This document shows, piece by piece, positions 8,501-16,621 of a stretch of DNA of 64,000 bases (its first letter is position 1; each line of letters begins with the position of its first letter). Where the stretch lies: assembly GCF_041224595.1 (NCBI RefSeq), contig NZ_JBGFGN010000151.1, forward strand, positions 1 through 64,000, given 5' to 3'. The position numbers were made by a program, and so were the translations under genes. The DNA is from Donghicola sp041224595 (GTDB lineage Bacteria; Pseudomonadota; Alphaproteobacteria; Rhodobacterales; Rhodobacteraceae). Below the pieces are notes generated by a model, which saw only the letters and a program-made list of their open reading frames with translations, had not been told where the DNA came from and did not search any database.

Positions 8501-9364
8501 TCACTCGGCCGCCATACGCGTGGGCGTTGCCCTCGCAAACTCTGCCATCCCTGCGATCACACGGCCGATCAGCGCCTTGAAGTCTTCATAGCCCTCATGC
8601 GGGGTGATCGTCTCTTCGTTCATATAAAGAGAGCGATCTATCTCGATCTGGATCGCGTGCTGATTGCGGCCAGGTCGTCCGTAATGCTGCACGGTGTAGG
8701 CTCCCGCAAAGGGGCTGTTGCGTGTGACCACCAAGCCCTCGGCGCGGAACAGGGACTCAAGATGAGCGACTATGGCCAAATCAGCAGAAGCTCCGAAACG
8801 GTCCCCCAGAACGACTTGTGGACGCGGTAGGTCGCTGCGCACCAGATTATCGACCGCTTCGTGCGGCATCGAATGGCAGTCGATCAGAATCGCCCGATCA
8901 AAGGACGCGCTAGTGTCTTCCATCAACCCGCGCAAAGCCTGATGGTAGGGCACCCAGCATCTCTCGATCCGTTCTTGCGCCGCGCCTTGGGTCATCTTGC
9001 CCCGATAGATTGCGCGCCCGTTGGACACCACTCGGGGAATCACACCAAGCCCCGATGCAATTCTCGGAGAGTTGTAGCGGCGGCGGACGCCTTCGATCAG
9101 GGCGGGGTCCAGTTCGTCGCGGCTGCGGTTCAGATCCAGATAGGCGCGCGGGAATCGCGCGGACAGAAACGGCGCGCCGTTATCGGGCGCGCTGCTGAAC
9201 AAGTCGTGGACATAGGCATCTTCGGACGACCGGATGGTGTGCGCGTCAAGGATCGTGCGCTCCATCAAATCTATCGGATATTCATTGCCGCTATGAGGGG
9301 ATGCAAAGACCACCGCAGTGGTCTGCCGCGCAGGGCGGTCCAATTCGAATATCCGGTGATGCAT
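8501..9364 (-). CDS. N-formylglutamate amidohydrolase family protein
   Basis: A 287-residue member of the FGase (HutG-like) amidohydrolase family, which cleaves formylglutamate or related N-acyl amino acids in histidine breakdown. Visible motifs are the N-terminal FASPHSGNEYP, the central ILIDCHSMPHEA and QHAIQIEIDRSLYMNE near the C-terminus; the histidines and acidic residues are the expected metal ligands. AAGGAG lies upstream of the ATG at 9364. No hut genes are nearby, so the true substrate is open. Confidence 0.88.
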   Translation of the reverse strand: MHHRIFELDRPARQTTAVVFASPHSGNEYPIDLMERTILDAHTIRSSEDAYVHDLFSSAPDNGAPFLSARFPRAYLDLNRSRDELDPALIEGVRRRYNSPRIASGLGVIPRVVSNGRAIYRGKMTQGAAQERIERCWVPYHQALRGLMEDTSASFDRAILIDCHSMPHEAVDNLVRSDLPRPQVVLGDRFGASADLAIVAHLESLFRAEGLVVTRNSPFAGAYTVQHYGRPGRNQHAIQIEIDRSLYMNEETITPHEGYEDFKALIGRVIAGMAEFARATPTRMAAE

Positions 9365-9417
9365 GGCGGCTCCTTTGAGACAAATCCTAAACCGAAAAGA
9401 ATCCTTGTCAAAAGCCC

Positions 9418-9446
9418 TTGAACACCCCGACGACTCCTTTTATAGA
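9418..9446 (+). promoter_or_regulatory. Sigma-70 type promoter for tRNA-Val
   Basis: TTGAAC and TATAGA are separated by exactly 17 bases, and the -10 box ends 59 bases before the tRNA. It is the best vegetative promoter I see in the window. Confidence 0.65.
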
Positions 9447-9505
9447 GCGCGAACCGAAACGAAGCAGACGGGTTCTTCGGGGCCTTTGACGCAGACATTT
9501 GGTAA

Positions 9506-9580
<75 letters not shown>

Positions 9581-9648
9581 CGAATTCACCGGTCCTTTCT
9601 GGGCCAACTGCTAACAGGCGCACGCGCGCCGCGACAAGGAGAGATCAG

Positions 9649-9774
9649 ATGAAAGTCAAGAACTCACTCCGCTCGCTCAAGCAGCGTCACCGCGATTGCC
9701 GTGTCGTGCGCCGTAAGGGCCGCGTCTACGTCATCAACAAGACGCAGCGCCGCTTCAAAGCCCGTCAGGGCTAA
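9649..9774 (+). CDS. rpmJ: Ribosomal protein L36 (bL36)
   Basis: A 41-residue basic protein of the large ribosomal subunit, reading MKVKNSLRSLKQRHRDCRVV and ending INKTQRRFKARQG. It is the longer form with a single cysteine, so it lacks the four zinc ligands of the classical L36. AAGGAGAGATCAG precedes the ATG. A strong terminator follows after 21 bases. Codon and amino acid content are typical of a ribosomal protein. Confidence 0.97.
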   Translation: MKVKNSLRSLKQRHRDCRVVRRKGRVYVINKTQRRFKARQG

Positions 9775-9795
9775 GCGCATCCTGAGCAGCAGAAT

Positions 9796-9822
9796 AAGCC
9801 GTCCTTCTGGGGCGGCTTTTTT
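9796..9822 (+). terminator. Terminator of rpmJ
   Basis: AAGCCGTCC pairs with GGGGCGGCTT around TTCTG (one T-G wobble), followed by six T residues. Confidence 0.9.
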
Positions 9823-9850
9823 CTTTGGCGGTCCATGTGATCGTACAGAA

Positions 9851-9884
9851 AAAAGGCGGCCCTCTGGTTCAGAGGCCGCCTTTT
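9851..9884. terminator. Bidirectional terminator between rpmJ and the LIV/CoA-ligase operon
   Basis: AAAAGGCGGCCCTCTG pairs with CAGAGGCCGCCTTTT around a GTT loop, with one bulged base. T runs exist on both strands. On the minus strand it ends the long transporter operon. Confidence 0.9.
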
Positions 9885-9907
9885 TCGGCATACCGCTTCC
9901 TGCCGGA

Positions 9908-11125
9908 TCAGCCGAAAGTGCGCTGGTCGTCGATCACCTTGCCATCATTGGGCAAGCTCCCCACGGGCACACACTCGACCGCACCCTTTAGCTTTAGCAC
10001 CTCGGCCACAGAGCCTTCGTAGGAGGCCGCATCGTTGCCCCCCTCGATTTGGACCCGCATGACATCCATCTCGCCCTCACGCAGGGCGATGACGCGCGCT
10101 TTGGTGATCTCCGGGTGCTTGGCCACCAGTTGGGCGACCTGTTCGGGGCGGACGAACATGCCCTTGATCTTGGTGGTTTGGTCCGCACGGCCCATCCACC
10201 CTTTGATCCGTTTATTGGTGCGGCCGCAGGGGCTTGTGCCCTCCATGATCGCGCTCAGGTCACCTGTGGCAAAACGGATGAGCGGGTAGTCGGGGTTCAG
10301 GCTGGTCACAACGACCTCGCCCACTTCGCCTTCGGCAACAGGGGTCCCTGTGCCGGGTCGGACGATTTCCACGATCACGCCTTCGTCGATGATCATCCCG
10401 TCCATCGCGGGGCTCTCGTAGGCGATGTTACCCAGATCGGCGGTCGCATAGCACTGCAGGCAGGAAATCCCACGATCAGTGTATTCCTGACGCAGACTCG
10501 GGAACAGCGCCCCGCCACCCACAGCCGCTTTGGTGATTTTCAGCGCAACACCCATCTCGTCGGCCTTATCCAGAATCACCTTCAGATAATCTGGCGTGCC
10601 CGCGTAGGCCGTCGTGCCCACATCTGCTGCCGCCCGCACTTGCAGTTCAGTTTGACCGACACCGGCCGGCAGCACTGCGGCCTGCACAGCCCGGGCCCCA
10701 CTTTCAAAGATCATGCCCGCAGGCGTCAAGTGATAGCCAAAGCAGTTCTGCACGATATCCCCGCGCCCGATACCCGCCGCGTGCAGGAATCGCCCGACGC
10801 GCCACCAATCATGGCTGATCTCGCCGGGTTCATAGATCGGGCCCGGAGATTGGAAGATATGGGCGAACTCGCCCGCCGTTTTGGCCGTGAACCCGCCAAA
10901 GGGTGAACTCTGCCCCTGAGCGGCCCCAAGTTCCGACTTTCTCAGAACCGGCAGGACTGCCAGATCGGCCATTCCGTCGATCTCTGACGGATCAATCAGC
11001 CCCAACGAATCGCGATATCCCCGCAAGCCCTGCACCGCGCGCAGTTGCGCACGCAAAGCTTCCATCTGCGCGGCCTCACGTTCATCAGCGCTCCGCGTTT
11101 CGAGGTCATCAAAATATGTGGTCAT
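9908..11125 (-). CDS. Phenylacetate-CoA ligase family adenylate-forming enzyme
   Basis: A 405-residue member of the PaaK-like branch of adenylate-forming enzymes, which join a carboxylic acid to CoA through an acyl-AMP. Visible family traits are the central YAGTPDYLK segment, CYATADLGNIAYES, RFATGDLSAIMEG, and the C-terminal GRADQTTKIKGMFVRPEQV with the conserved lysine region. It is the last gene of the minus-strand operon, 10 bases after the ABC ATPase, and ends at the bidirectional terminator. The acid it activates cannot be read from sequence; it need not be phenylacetate, since no paa degradation genes are near. Confidence 0.85.
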   Translation of the reverse strand: MTTYFDDLETRSADEREAAQMEALRAQLRAVQGLRGYRDSLGLIDPSEIDGMADLAVLPVLRKSELGAAQGQSSPFGGFTAKTAGEFAHIFQSPGPIYEPGEISHDWWRVGRFLHAAGIGRGDIVQNCFGYHLTPAGMIFESGARAVQAAVLPAGVGQTELQVRAAADVGTTAYAGTPDYLKVILDKADEMGVALKITKAAVGGGALFPSLRQEYTDRGISCLQCYATADLGNIAYESPAMDGMIIDEGVIVEIVRPGTGTPVAEGEVGEVVVTSLNPDYPLIRFATGDLSAIMEGTSPCGRTNKRIKGWMGRADQTTKIKGMFVRPEQVAQLVAKHPEITKARVIALREGEMDVMRVQIEGGNDAASYEGSVAEVLKLKGAVECVPVGSLPNDGKVIDDQRTFG

Positions 11126-11135
11126 CGGCGCCTCC

Positions 11136-11960
11136 TCAGCTCAGCCAACGCTTGCGGCGGCGATAGCTCCGCACATCGCGGAAACTCTTGCGGCCCTCTT
11201 CGGACATCCCGAGATAGAATTCTTTGACGTCTGGGTTTTCGCGCAGATCGGCGGCGCTGCCGTCCATCACAACGCGGCCCGATTCCAGAATGTAACCGTG
11301 GTGCGCGTAGCGCAGCGCCACATTGGTGTTCTGTTCGGCCAGCAGGAAGGACACGCCCTCGTTCTCGTTCACCGATTTCACGATCTCGAAGATCTGCTCG
11401 ACGAGCTGCGGCGCCAGACCCATGCTGGGTTCGTCCAGCAGAATGCACTCGGGACGGGACATCAGCGCACGACCAATTGCGACCATCTGCTGCTCACCGC
11501 CCGACGTGTAACCGGCCTGCGATTTGCGGCGCTCTTTGAGGCGTGGGAAATAGTCATAGACCATCTGCAAATCCGCATCGACCGCGCCGCGCCCATCATG
11601 ACGTGTATAGGCACCAGTCATCAGGTTTTCTTCGACGGTCAGGTGTTCGAAACAGTGACGGCCTTCCATCACCTGAATGACACCCTTTTTCACCAGCGCC
11701 GCGGGGTCCAGATCCTGCACCCGCTCGCCTTTGTAGATCACTGAACCTTTGGTTACCTCGCCGCGTTCAGAATGCAGCAGGTTGGAAATGGCCTTCAAAG
11801 TCGTTGTCTTGCCTGCCCCGTTCCCCCCGAGCAGCGCCGTAATGCCGCCCTTGGGGACCGACAGACTCACCCCCTTCAGCACAAGGATGACGTGGTTGTA
11901 GATCACCTCGATATTGTTAACCTCGAGCAAGGTCTCTTGGGTTCGTCCCGCGTCCAGCAT
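11136..11960 (-). CDS. LivF-type ABC transporter ATPase
   Basis: A 274-residue cytoplasmic ATPase of the branched-chain amino acid (HAAT) importer family. Walker A is GGNGAGKTT, the signature YTSGGEQQMVAIGRAL, Walker B CILLDEPSMGLAP and the switch histidine region is represented by LLAEQN. The C-terminus (RSYRRRKRWLS) is basic and slightly longer than usual. It follows the binding-protein gene after an 11-bp hairpin and the GGTATTTTT motif. Confidence 0.93.
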   Translation of the reverse strand: MLDAGRTQETLLEVNNIEVIYNHVILVLKGVSLSVPKGGITALLGGNGAGKTTTLKAISNLLHSERGEVTKGSVIYKGERVQDLDPAALVKKGVIQVMEGRHCFEHLTVEENLMTGAYTRHDGRGAVDADLQMVYDYFPRLKERRKSQAGYTSGGEQQMVAIGRALMSRPECILLDEPSMGLAPQLVEQIFEIVKSVNENEGVSFLLAEQNTNVALRYAHHGYILESGRVVMDGSAADLRENPDVKEFYLGMSEEGRKSFRDVRSYRRRKRWLS

Positions 11961-11964
11961 GGCT

Positions 11965-11986
11965 CTTCTTCTTTGGAAAAATACCT
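11965..11986 (-). repeat. GGTATTTTT..CCAA..GAAG intergenic motif, copy 2
   Basis: The minus strand reads AGGTATTTTTCCAAAGAAGA then AG, running into the livF-type start codon, so its purine end acts as the ribosome-binding region. Confidence 0.45.
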
Positions 11987-11993
11987 AAAGGTT

Positions 11994-12020
11994 CTCCGGC
12001 GGCGACCCGCGCCGCCGGAG
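11994..12020 (-). other. Intercistronic hairpin after the binding-protein gene
   Basis: A perfect 11-bp GC-rich stem, CTCCGGCGGCG against CGCCGCCGGAG, with a 5-base loop, lies 10 bases after the binding-protein stop codon. No T run follows directly, so it looks like an mRNA-stabilising or partial-termination element, not a full terminator. Confidence 0.75.
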
Positions 12021-12030
12021 CCGTTTCAGA

Positions 12031-13323
12031 TCAGCTGCCGCACTCGACGACGGGCCAAGGCGCGTTGGCCTCGGCATATTCAGCCGCTTTGGCTTCAGCG
12101 AGCGACTTGATCACCGACTGGTCGGCCTGCAGCAGATCGCTGGCTTGGGTGAACTTTGCGCCATCCCATTCCAGAATCCACGCGCCCGAGTGACCGGTGT
12201 GGTTCGAGCAAGACGTCGAGAACGGCGGCACCATGCCTTCCATTCCCAGCTCTGCGAGCTTCTCGTCGGTGATGTTCAGGTTCTCGAGACCCCAACGCAG
12301 GTCTTTGGGACCGATGGTTGCGTTGCCGGTATGCTCCTGAGCGGCCTTGATGCCTTCGGCCAGCATCATCGACATGACTAGACCACGCTGATAGAAAACG
12401 CTGTTCAACTGGTCTTCGGTGGTCTGGGTTTTGCCGGTGTCGATGACGTACTTCTTGATGTCCGCCATCAGAGCGCTGTCAGGCTGCGGCATCGACCAGC
12501 TGATCGACTTGTAGCCTTTGCCCTCTTCGCCAACAGCTGCCAGATCGGGATCGTGGCCCGCCCACCAGACGCCATAGAACTGATCCATGGGATAGCGGGT
12601 TTTGACCGCTTCTTGGATCGCGGCGCTGTTCATCGCACCCCAGCCCCACATGATCACGTTGTCCGGACGCTCGCGCCGGATTTGCAGCCATTGCGCAGAC
12701 TGGTTCTGCATTTCTTTCAGGCCAACGGGGACCGGAACCAGTTCAAAGCCATGCTCTTCGGCCATCTGCTCCAGCAGGGGCAAGGGCTCTTTGCCGAACG
12801 GGTGGTCAAGGTGCAGGAACGCGATCTTCTTGCCCTTCAGGGTCGACATGTCACCGCCCGCAATGTGCGAAACGATCATATAAGCACCGTCCCAATAGGA
12901 CGCAGGTGGGTTATACGCCCACTGGAAGGTGCCGCCCTCAGACATGGGGCTAAAGCCATAGCCGGGCGCAAGGATCGGGATCTCGTCGACATTGGTCTTG
13001 GGCAGAACCTGCAGGGTGATGCCGGTCGACCAAGGCTGGGTCACGATCGCAGTGCCTTTGGTCTTTTCATAGCACTCGACGCCTTTTTCGGTCGAATAGC
13101 CGGTCTCGCACTCCGAGAAATCAACGGGAACACCGCCGACACCGCCATCGCGTTCGTTCAGCATGGTCATGTAGTCAGCCTGACCGTTCATCAGCGGGAT
13201 ACCCAGCGCTGCGAACGGGCCTGTGCGGTAGGCCATGTTCGGGGCATACAGGCCCTCTGCCATGGCTCCGCCTGCAATTACGGTCAGCGCAGTTGCGGCT
13301 GCCAGTTTCTTCCACAGTTTCAT
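12031..13323 (-). CDS. Periplasmic substrate-binding protein, branched-chain amino acid/carboxylate type
   Basis: A 430-residue exported protein with signal peptide MKLWKKLAAATALTVIAGGAMA. The mature part has the two-lobed type I periplasmic-binding fold: FAALGIPLMNGQADYMTML near the start, the lobe-crossing KGKKIAFLHLDHPFGKE, and a C-terminal GAWILEWDGAKF. Cysteines in SECETGYSTEKGVECYE and TSCSN could form disulfides. It is the ligand receptor for the adjacent LIV permeases. The neighbouring CoA ligases suggest a carboxylic acid ligand. Confidence 0.92.
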   Translation of the reverse strand: MKLWKKLAAATALTVIAGGAMAEGLYAPNMAYRTGPFAALGIPLMNGQADYMTMLNERDGGVGGVPVDFSECETGYSTEKGVECYEKTKGTAIVTQPWSTGITLQVLPKTNVDEIPILAPGYGFSPMSEGGTFQWAYNPPASYWDGAYMIVSHIAGGDMSTLKGKKIAFLHLDHPFGKEPLPLLEQMAEEHGFELVPVPVGLKEMQNQSAQWLQIRRERPDNVIMWGWGAMNSAAIQEAVKTRYPMDQFYGVWWAGHDPDLAAVGEEGKGYKSISWSMPQPDSALMADIKKYVIDTGKTQTTEDQLNSVFYQRGLVMSMMLAEGIKAAQEHTGNATIGPKDLRWGLENLNITDEKLAELGMEGMVPPFSTSCSNHTGHSGAWILEWDGAKFTQASDLLQADQSVIKSLAEAKAAEYAEANAPWPVVECGS

Positions 13324-13406
13324 CCGGTCTCCTCCCTTGGATCACGTGGATGGAATTCAGCGCGCTCCCTCCTCAAAGAGCACGCCAATGGTTGGGCTGC
13401 CCCGCG

Positions 13407-14483
13407 TCAGTGCGGGAACGGCCAGATCACGAGCTTCTCACGGATCAGCGCCCATAGGCGGGCCAAGCCGTGTGGTTCGATGATTAGAAAAAATACGATC
13501 AGTGCACCGACGATCATGATGTTCAGGTGTTCGACCGTGGCCGAGCTGATCGGAATGCCAAAGGTTTCAGGCAAGGTGTTCAGGATCACAGGCAGGCCCA
13601 CAATCAGGATCGCGCCCAAGTAGTTGCCCAAAATCGAGCCAAGACCGCCGATAATCGCGATGAACAGGATGCGGAACGACAGCGGAATGTCGAACAGGTT
13701 CGGCTCTGCCGCACCGCGCCACATGAATACGAACAGCGCCCCCGACACACCCACGATGTAGCTGCTGATCGCAAAGGCGGTCAGCTTGGACTTCATCAGG
13801 TTAATGCCAATCAGTTCAGCCGCAATGTCCATGTCGCGGGTCGCTTTCCACGTCCGGCCCAGCGTACCGCGTGTCAGGTTGATGCACAGGATGGTCATCA
13901 GACTGACGATCCCCAGCACCACATAATACTGCACATGGCTGCTGGCGGTGGGGCCAGCAACGGTCACGCCGAACATCTCCAGCGTTGGCACCTGAATCGC
14001 GCCCGAGGCATTGTAGTTGTACAGCCACGCCCACTTCTCGAAAAGCCAGACGAGGAAGAACTGCGCCGCCAGCGTGGCAATCGCCAGATAGAAGCCCTTG
14101 ATCCGCAGGCTGGGGATACCAAAGGCCACCCCGACCCCCGCCGAGAACACTCCCGACAGCAGGATCGCCACCACAGGGTTCATCCACGGCATGATCGTCA
14201 CCAGCTTGTAGCAGGCATAGGCGCCGACCCCCATGAACGCGGCAGTCCCAAGGCTCAGTTGCCCCGCATAGCCGGTCAAAATATTCAGGCCCATCGCGGC
14301 CAGCGAATAGATCAGGATCGGGATCAGCAGGGTCTGAAACGCGAACTCGCTCGCGGTCAGGGGCAGGATCACCCAAGCAAAGGCCAGAATAACCGCCAGA
14401 AGGATGGCATCCTGACGGACCGGGAACAGGGCCATATCTGCCGTGTAGCTGGTCTTGAACTGGCCAGACGTACGATAAAACAT
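13407..14483 (-). CDS. LivM-type ABC permease
   Basis: A 358-residue inner-membrane permease with about ten hydrophobic segments. LivM hallmarks are GLNILTGYAGQLSLG, PSLRIKGFYLAIATLAAQ and the cytoplasmic coupling segment TWKATRDMDIAAELIGIN. The start at 14483 has GAAAGAGA upstream; an alternative ATG lies at codon 17. It pairs with the LivH-type permease to form the translocation pore. Confidence 0.93.
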   Translation of the reverse strand: MFYRTSGQFKTSYTADMALFPVRQDAILLAVILAFAWVILPLTASEFAFQTLLIPILIYSLAAMGLNILTGYAGQLSLGTAAFMGVGAYACYKLVTIMPWMNPVVAILLSGVFSAGVGVAFGIPSLRIKGFYLAIATLAAQFFLVWLFEKWAWLYNYNASGAIQVPTLEMFGVTVAGPTASSHVQYYVVLGIVSLMTILCINLTRGTLGRTWKATRDMDIAAELIGINLMKSKLTAFAISSYIVGVSGALFVFMWRGAAEPNLFDIPLSFRILFIAIIGGLGSILGNYLGAILIVGLPVILNTLPETFGIPISSATVEHLNIMIVGALIVFFLIIEPHGLARLWALIREKLVIWPFPH

Positions 14484-14512
14484 CGGTTCTCTTTCTTGTT
14501 CTTAACCGGAGA

Positions 14513-14758
14513 TCAGACTGCGGACTCGACGGTGTCTTCTTTGACCGCCCACTTCGGCGGCTGCGCTTTGCCGGCGCGTTCGGAATGGCGGACCAACCAC
14601 AAGTGCGCCCACATCCCGATCGCTCCACCAGCCGCGGCCAGTAGCACCGCTGTCACCATCCGGTCGGCCTGTCCGGTGTTTTCGGTCAGCGCCAGATACC
14701 CAAAGGCCCAGAACCCACACCACGCGACAACGTTCAGAATTGCGATAAGCTTCGGCAT
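14513..14758 (-). CDS. Small two-helix membrane protein inside the LIV operon
   Basis: An 81-residue protein, MPKLIAILNVVAWCGFWAFG at its start, with two predicted membrane helices (about residues 5-21 and 35-57) and a charged cytoplasmic-type tail ending KEDTVESAV. It begins 2 bases after the livH-type stop codon, with GAGAGGG upstream, so it is translationally coupled. The same bases are open in another frame, but only this frame has a start, a ribosome site and a protein-like composition. I do not recognise a family. Its position between both permease genes suggests an accessory subunit of the transporter. Confidence 0.78.
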   Translation of the reverse strand: MPKLIAILNVVAWCGFWAFGYLALTENTGQADRMVTAVLLAAAGGAIGMWAHLWLVRHSERAGKAQPPKWAVKEDTVESAV

Positions 14759-14760
14759 CG

Positions 14761-15720
14761 TCAGACCCTCTCGATAATGCGTTCGCCGAACAGACCCTGC
14801 GGGCGGAACAGCAGAACAATCAGCGCCAGAACAAAGGCGAACCACGTCTCGGTGTTGCCGCCGAGCAGCGGCTGGCCCCAGTAAATCTCGAACAGTTTTT
14901 CCAAGAGCCCGATCATCAGACCGCCAATGATGGCCCCCGTGATCGATTCCAGACCACCCAGCATCAGAACCGGCAGCGCTTTGTAGGCGATGACCTCCAG
15001 CGCAAAGCTGACTCCAGCGCGCGCACCCCAAGCGATGCCTGTCACCAGCGCGATGATACCTGCGATGAACCAGACCAGAACCCAGATCGTCTGCAGGCTG
15101 ATGCCCACGGACAGCGCCGCCTGATGGTCATCGCCCAGAGCGCGGATCGCACGGCCCATGCGGGTTTTATTGAGGAACGCGAGCAGCGCAATCACTAGCA
15201 CGGCAGCCACGACCACAGCGGTCACGTCCTTCTGCTCTAGCAAGAGGAAGCCGCCGAAGGGTTCAAAGATGAACTCACCGGTGGGAATACCCAGCTCTTC
15301 GGTGATCATGATCTTGTTTTCTCCGCCGAAGATCAGCTCACCAAAGCCGATCAGGAACAGCGTGATCCCGATAGTTGCCATGAACAAGATGATGTCCGGC
15401 TGGCCCACCAGCGGGCGGAGGACAACCCTTTCGATGCTGACCGCCAGCACGAACATCACCCCCAGCGATAGGATCACCGAGATCCACGCTGGAACACCCA
15501 TTTCATGGAAGCCCACCAGCGTCAGCGCGGCGAACACCACCATGATCCCTTGGGCAAAGTTAAAGATACGGCTCGATCGGAAGATCAGCACAAACCCCAA
15601 TGCGATCAACGCATAGAGGATGCCGGAGACCAGACCCTCCCACAGCACCTGCATCAAGAAGTCAGGCGCCGCGAACATGTCGGCAAAGGGTTGCACCAAA
15701 AGGCTATTCAAAAAATCCAT
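14761..15720 (-). CDS. LivH-type ABC permease
   Basis: A 319-residue permease with about eight membrane segments. Family motifs are GLVSGILYALIALGFVLIFR, NFAQGIMVV and GRAIRALGDDHQAALSVGI, the loop that docks the ATPase. It lies 12 bases after the livG-type gene and leads directly into the small two-helix gene. Confidence 0.93.
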   Translation of the reverse strand: MDFLNSLLVQPFADMFAAPDFLMQVLWEGLVSGILYALIALGFVLIFRSSRIFNFAQGIMVVFAALTLVGFHEMGVPAWISVILSLGVMFVLAVSIERVVLRPLVGQPDIILFMATIGITLFLIGFGELIFGGENKIMITEELGIPTGEFIFEPFGGFLLLEQKDVTAVVVAAVLVIALLAFLNKTRMGRAIRALGDDHQAALSVGISLQTIWVLVWFIAGIIALVTGIAWGARAGVSFALEVIAYKALPVLMLGGLESITGAIIGGLMIGLLEKLFEIYWGQPLLGGNTETWFAFVLALIVLLFRPQGLFGERIIERV

Positions 15721-15732
15721 CTGCTCGTTCCC

Positions 15733-16545
15733 TTAGTGCTGCACGCCAAGATAGGCGTCGATCACGTCTTGATTGTTGCGCACCTCGTCGGGTGTGCCGT
15801 CGCCAATCTTCTTGCCGTAATCCATCACGACCACGCGGTCGCTCAGATCCATCACCACGCCCATATCGTGTTCGATCAGGGCAATCGTGGTCCCGAATTC
15901 GTCGTTCACATCCAGAATAAAGCGGCTCATGTCCTCTTTCTCTTCGACGTTCATGCCCGCCATGGGTTCGTCCAGCAGCAAGATCGACGGCTCTGCCGCC
16001 AGCGCCCGCGCCAACTCCACCCGCTTTTTCAGACCATAAGGCAGACGCCCCACGGGCGTTTTGCGGATCGCCTGAATTTCAAGGAAGTCGATGATCTCCT
16101 CAACCTTCTCGCGGTTCGCGACCTCTTCGGCGCGCGCCTTGCCCCACCACAGCGCCTGAGACGCGATCCCCGCCTTCATCTTGGTCAAACGGCCCGTCAT
16201 CACGTTGTCCAGAACAGTCATGCCCTCGAACAGGGCGATGTTCTGGAACGTCCGAGCCACCCCCATCCGCGCCACTTCATAGGGGCGCATTGGGGGACGC
16301 GGCGCACCCTTGTACCAGACCGACCCTTCGCTCGGGGTGTAGAACCCCGAAATGATGTTCAACATCGAGGACTTGCCCGCCCCGTTTGGCCCGATGATCG
16401 CGCGGATCTCGCCCTCCCGGATGTCAAAGCTGATGTCCTTGATCGCCACCACGCCGCCAAACCGCAGGGTGATGTTCTTCATCTCCATCAAGACGCCGCC
16501 GATCTGGCGACCGTCCTCGGTCACGTATCCTGCGCTCGCGTCCAT
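15733..16545 (-). CDS. LivG-type ABC transporter ATPase
   Basis: A 270-residue ATPase. Walker A GPNGAGKSS, signature LPYGLKKRVELARAL, Walker B ILLLDEPMAGMN and switch histidine region LIEHDMG are all present. The frame is open to a GTG at 16569, but AAGGAG is placed for the ATG at 16545, which also overlaps the stop of a 10-codon upstream ORF. Together with the LivF-type protein it powers the importer. Confidence 0.93.
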   Translation of the reverse strand: MDASAGYVTEDGRQIGGVLMEMKNITLRFGGVVAIKDISFDIREGEIRAIIGPNGAGKSSMLNIISGFYTPSEGSVWYKGAPRPPMRPYEVARMGVARTFQNIALFEGMTVLDNVMTGRLTKMKAGIASQALWWGKARAEEVANREKVEEIIDFLEIQAIRKTPVGRLPYGLKKRVELARALAAEPSILLLDEPMAGMNVEEKEDMSRFILDVNDEFGTTIALIEHDMGVVMDLSDRVVVMDYGKKIGDGTPDEVRNNQDVIDAYLGVQH

Positions 16546-16577
16546 CACTGCGTCCGCTCCTTCAAACACAGGTCCAT
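16545..16577 (-). CDS. Possible 10-codon leader ORF coupled to the livG-type gene
   Basis: The minus strand reads ATG GAC CTG TGT TTG AAG GAG CGG ACG CAG TGA, coding MDLCLKERTQ. Its TGA overlaps the livG-type ATG as TGATG. AGAAGG stands just before its ATG. Its coding bases contain the ribosome site of the downstream gene. It may be a coupling peptide or chance; no attenuator hairpins are evident. Confidence 0.35.
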   Translation of the reverse strand: MDLCLKERTQ

Positions 16578-16578
16578 C

Positions 16579-16601
16579 CCTTCTTTTTGCTGAAAATACT
16601 C
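16579..16601 (-). repeat. GGTATTTTT..CCAA..GAAG intergenic motif, copy 3 (degenerate)
   Basis: The minus strand reads GAGTATTTTCAGCAAAAAGA followed by AGG. It is less exact than the other two copies and leads into the 10-codon ORF and the livG-type gene. Confidence 0.35.
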
Positions 16602-16621
16602 ATGCTGACTGATCCACCGGT

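Noticed and set aside
13527..14777. A 416-codon plus-strand open frame across the LivM-type gene
   Set aside because: Reads Arg/Gln/His-rich sequence with no domain, on the strand opposite to a clear permease.
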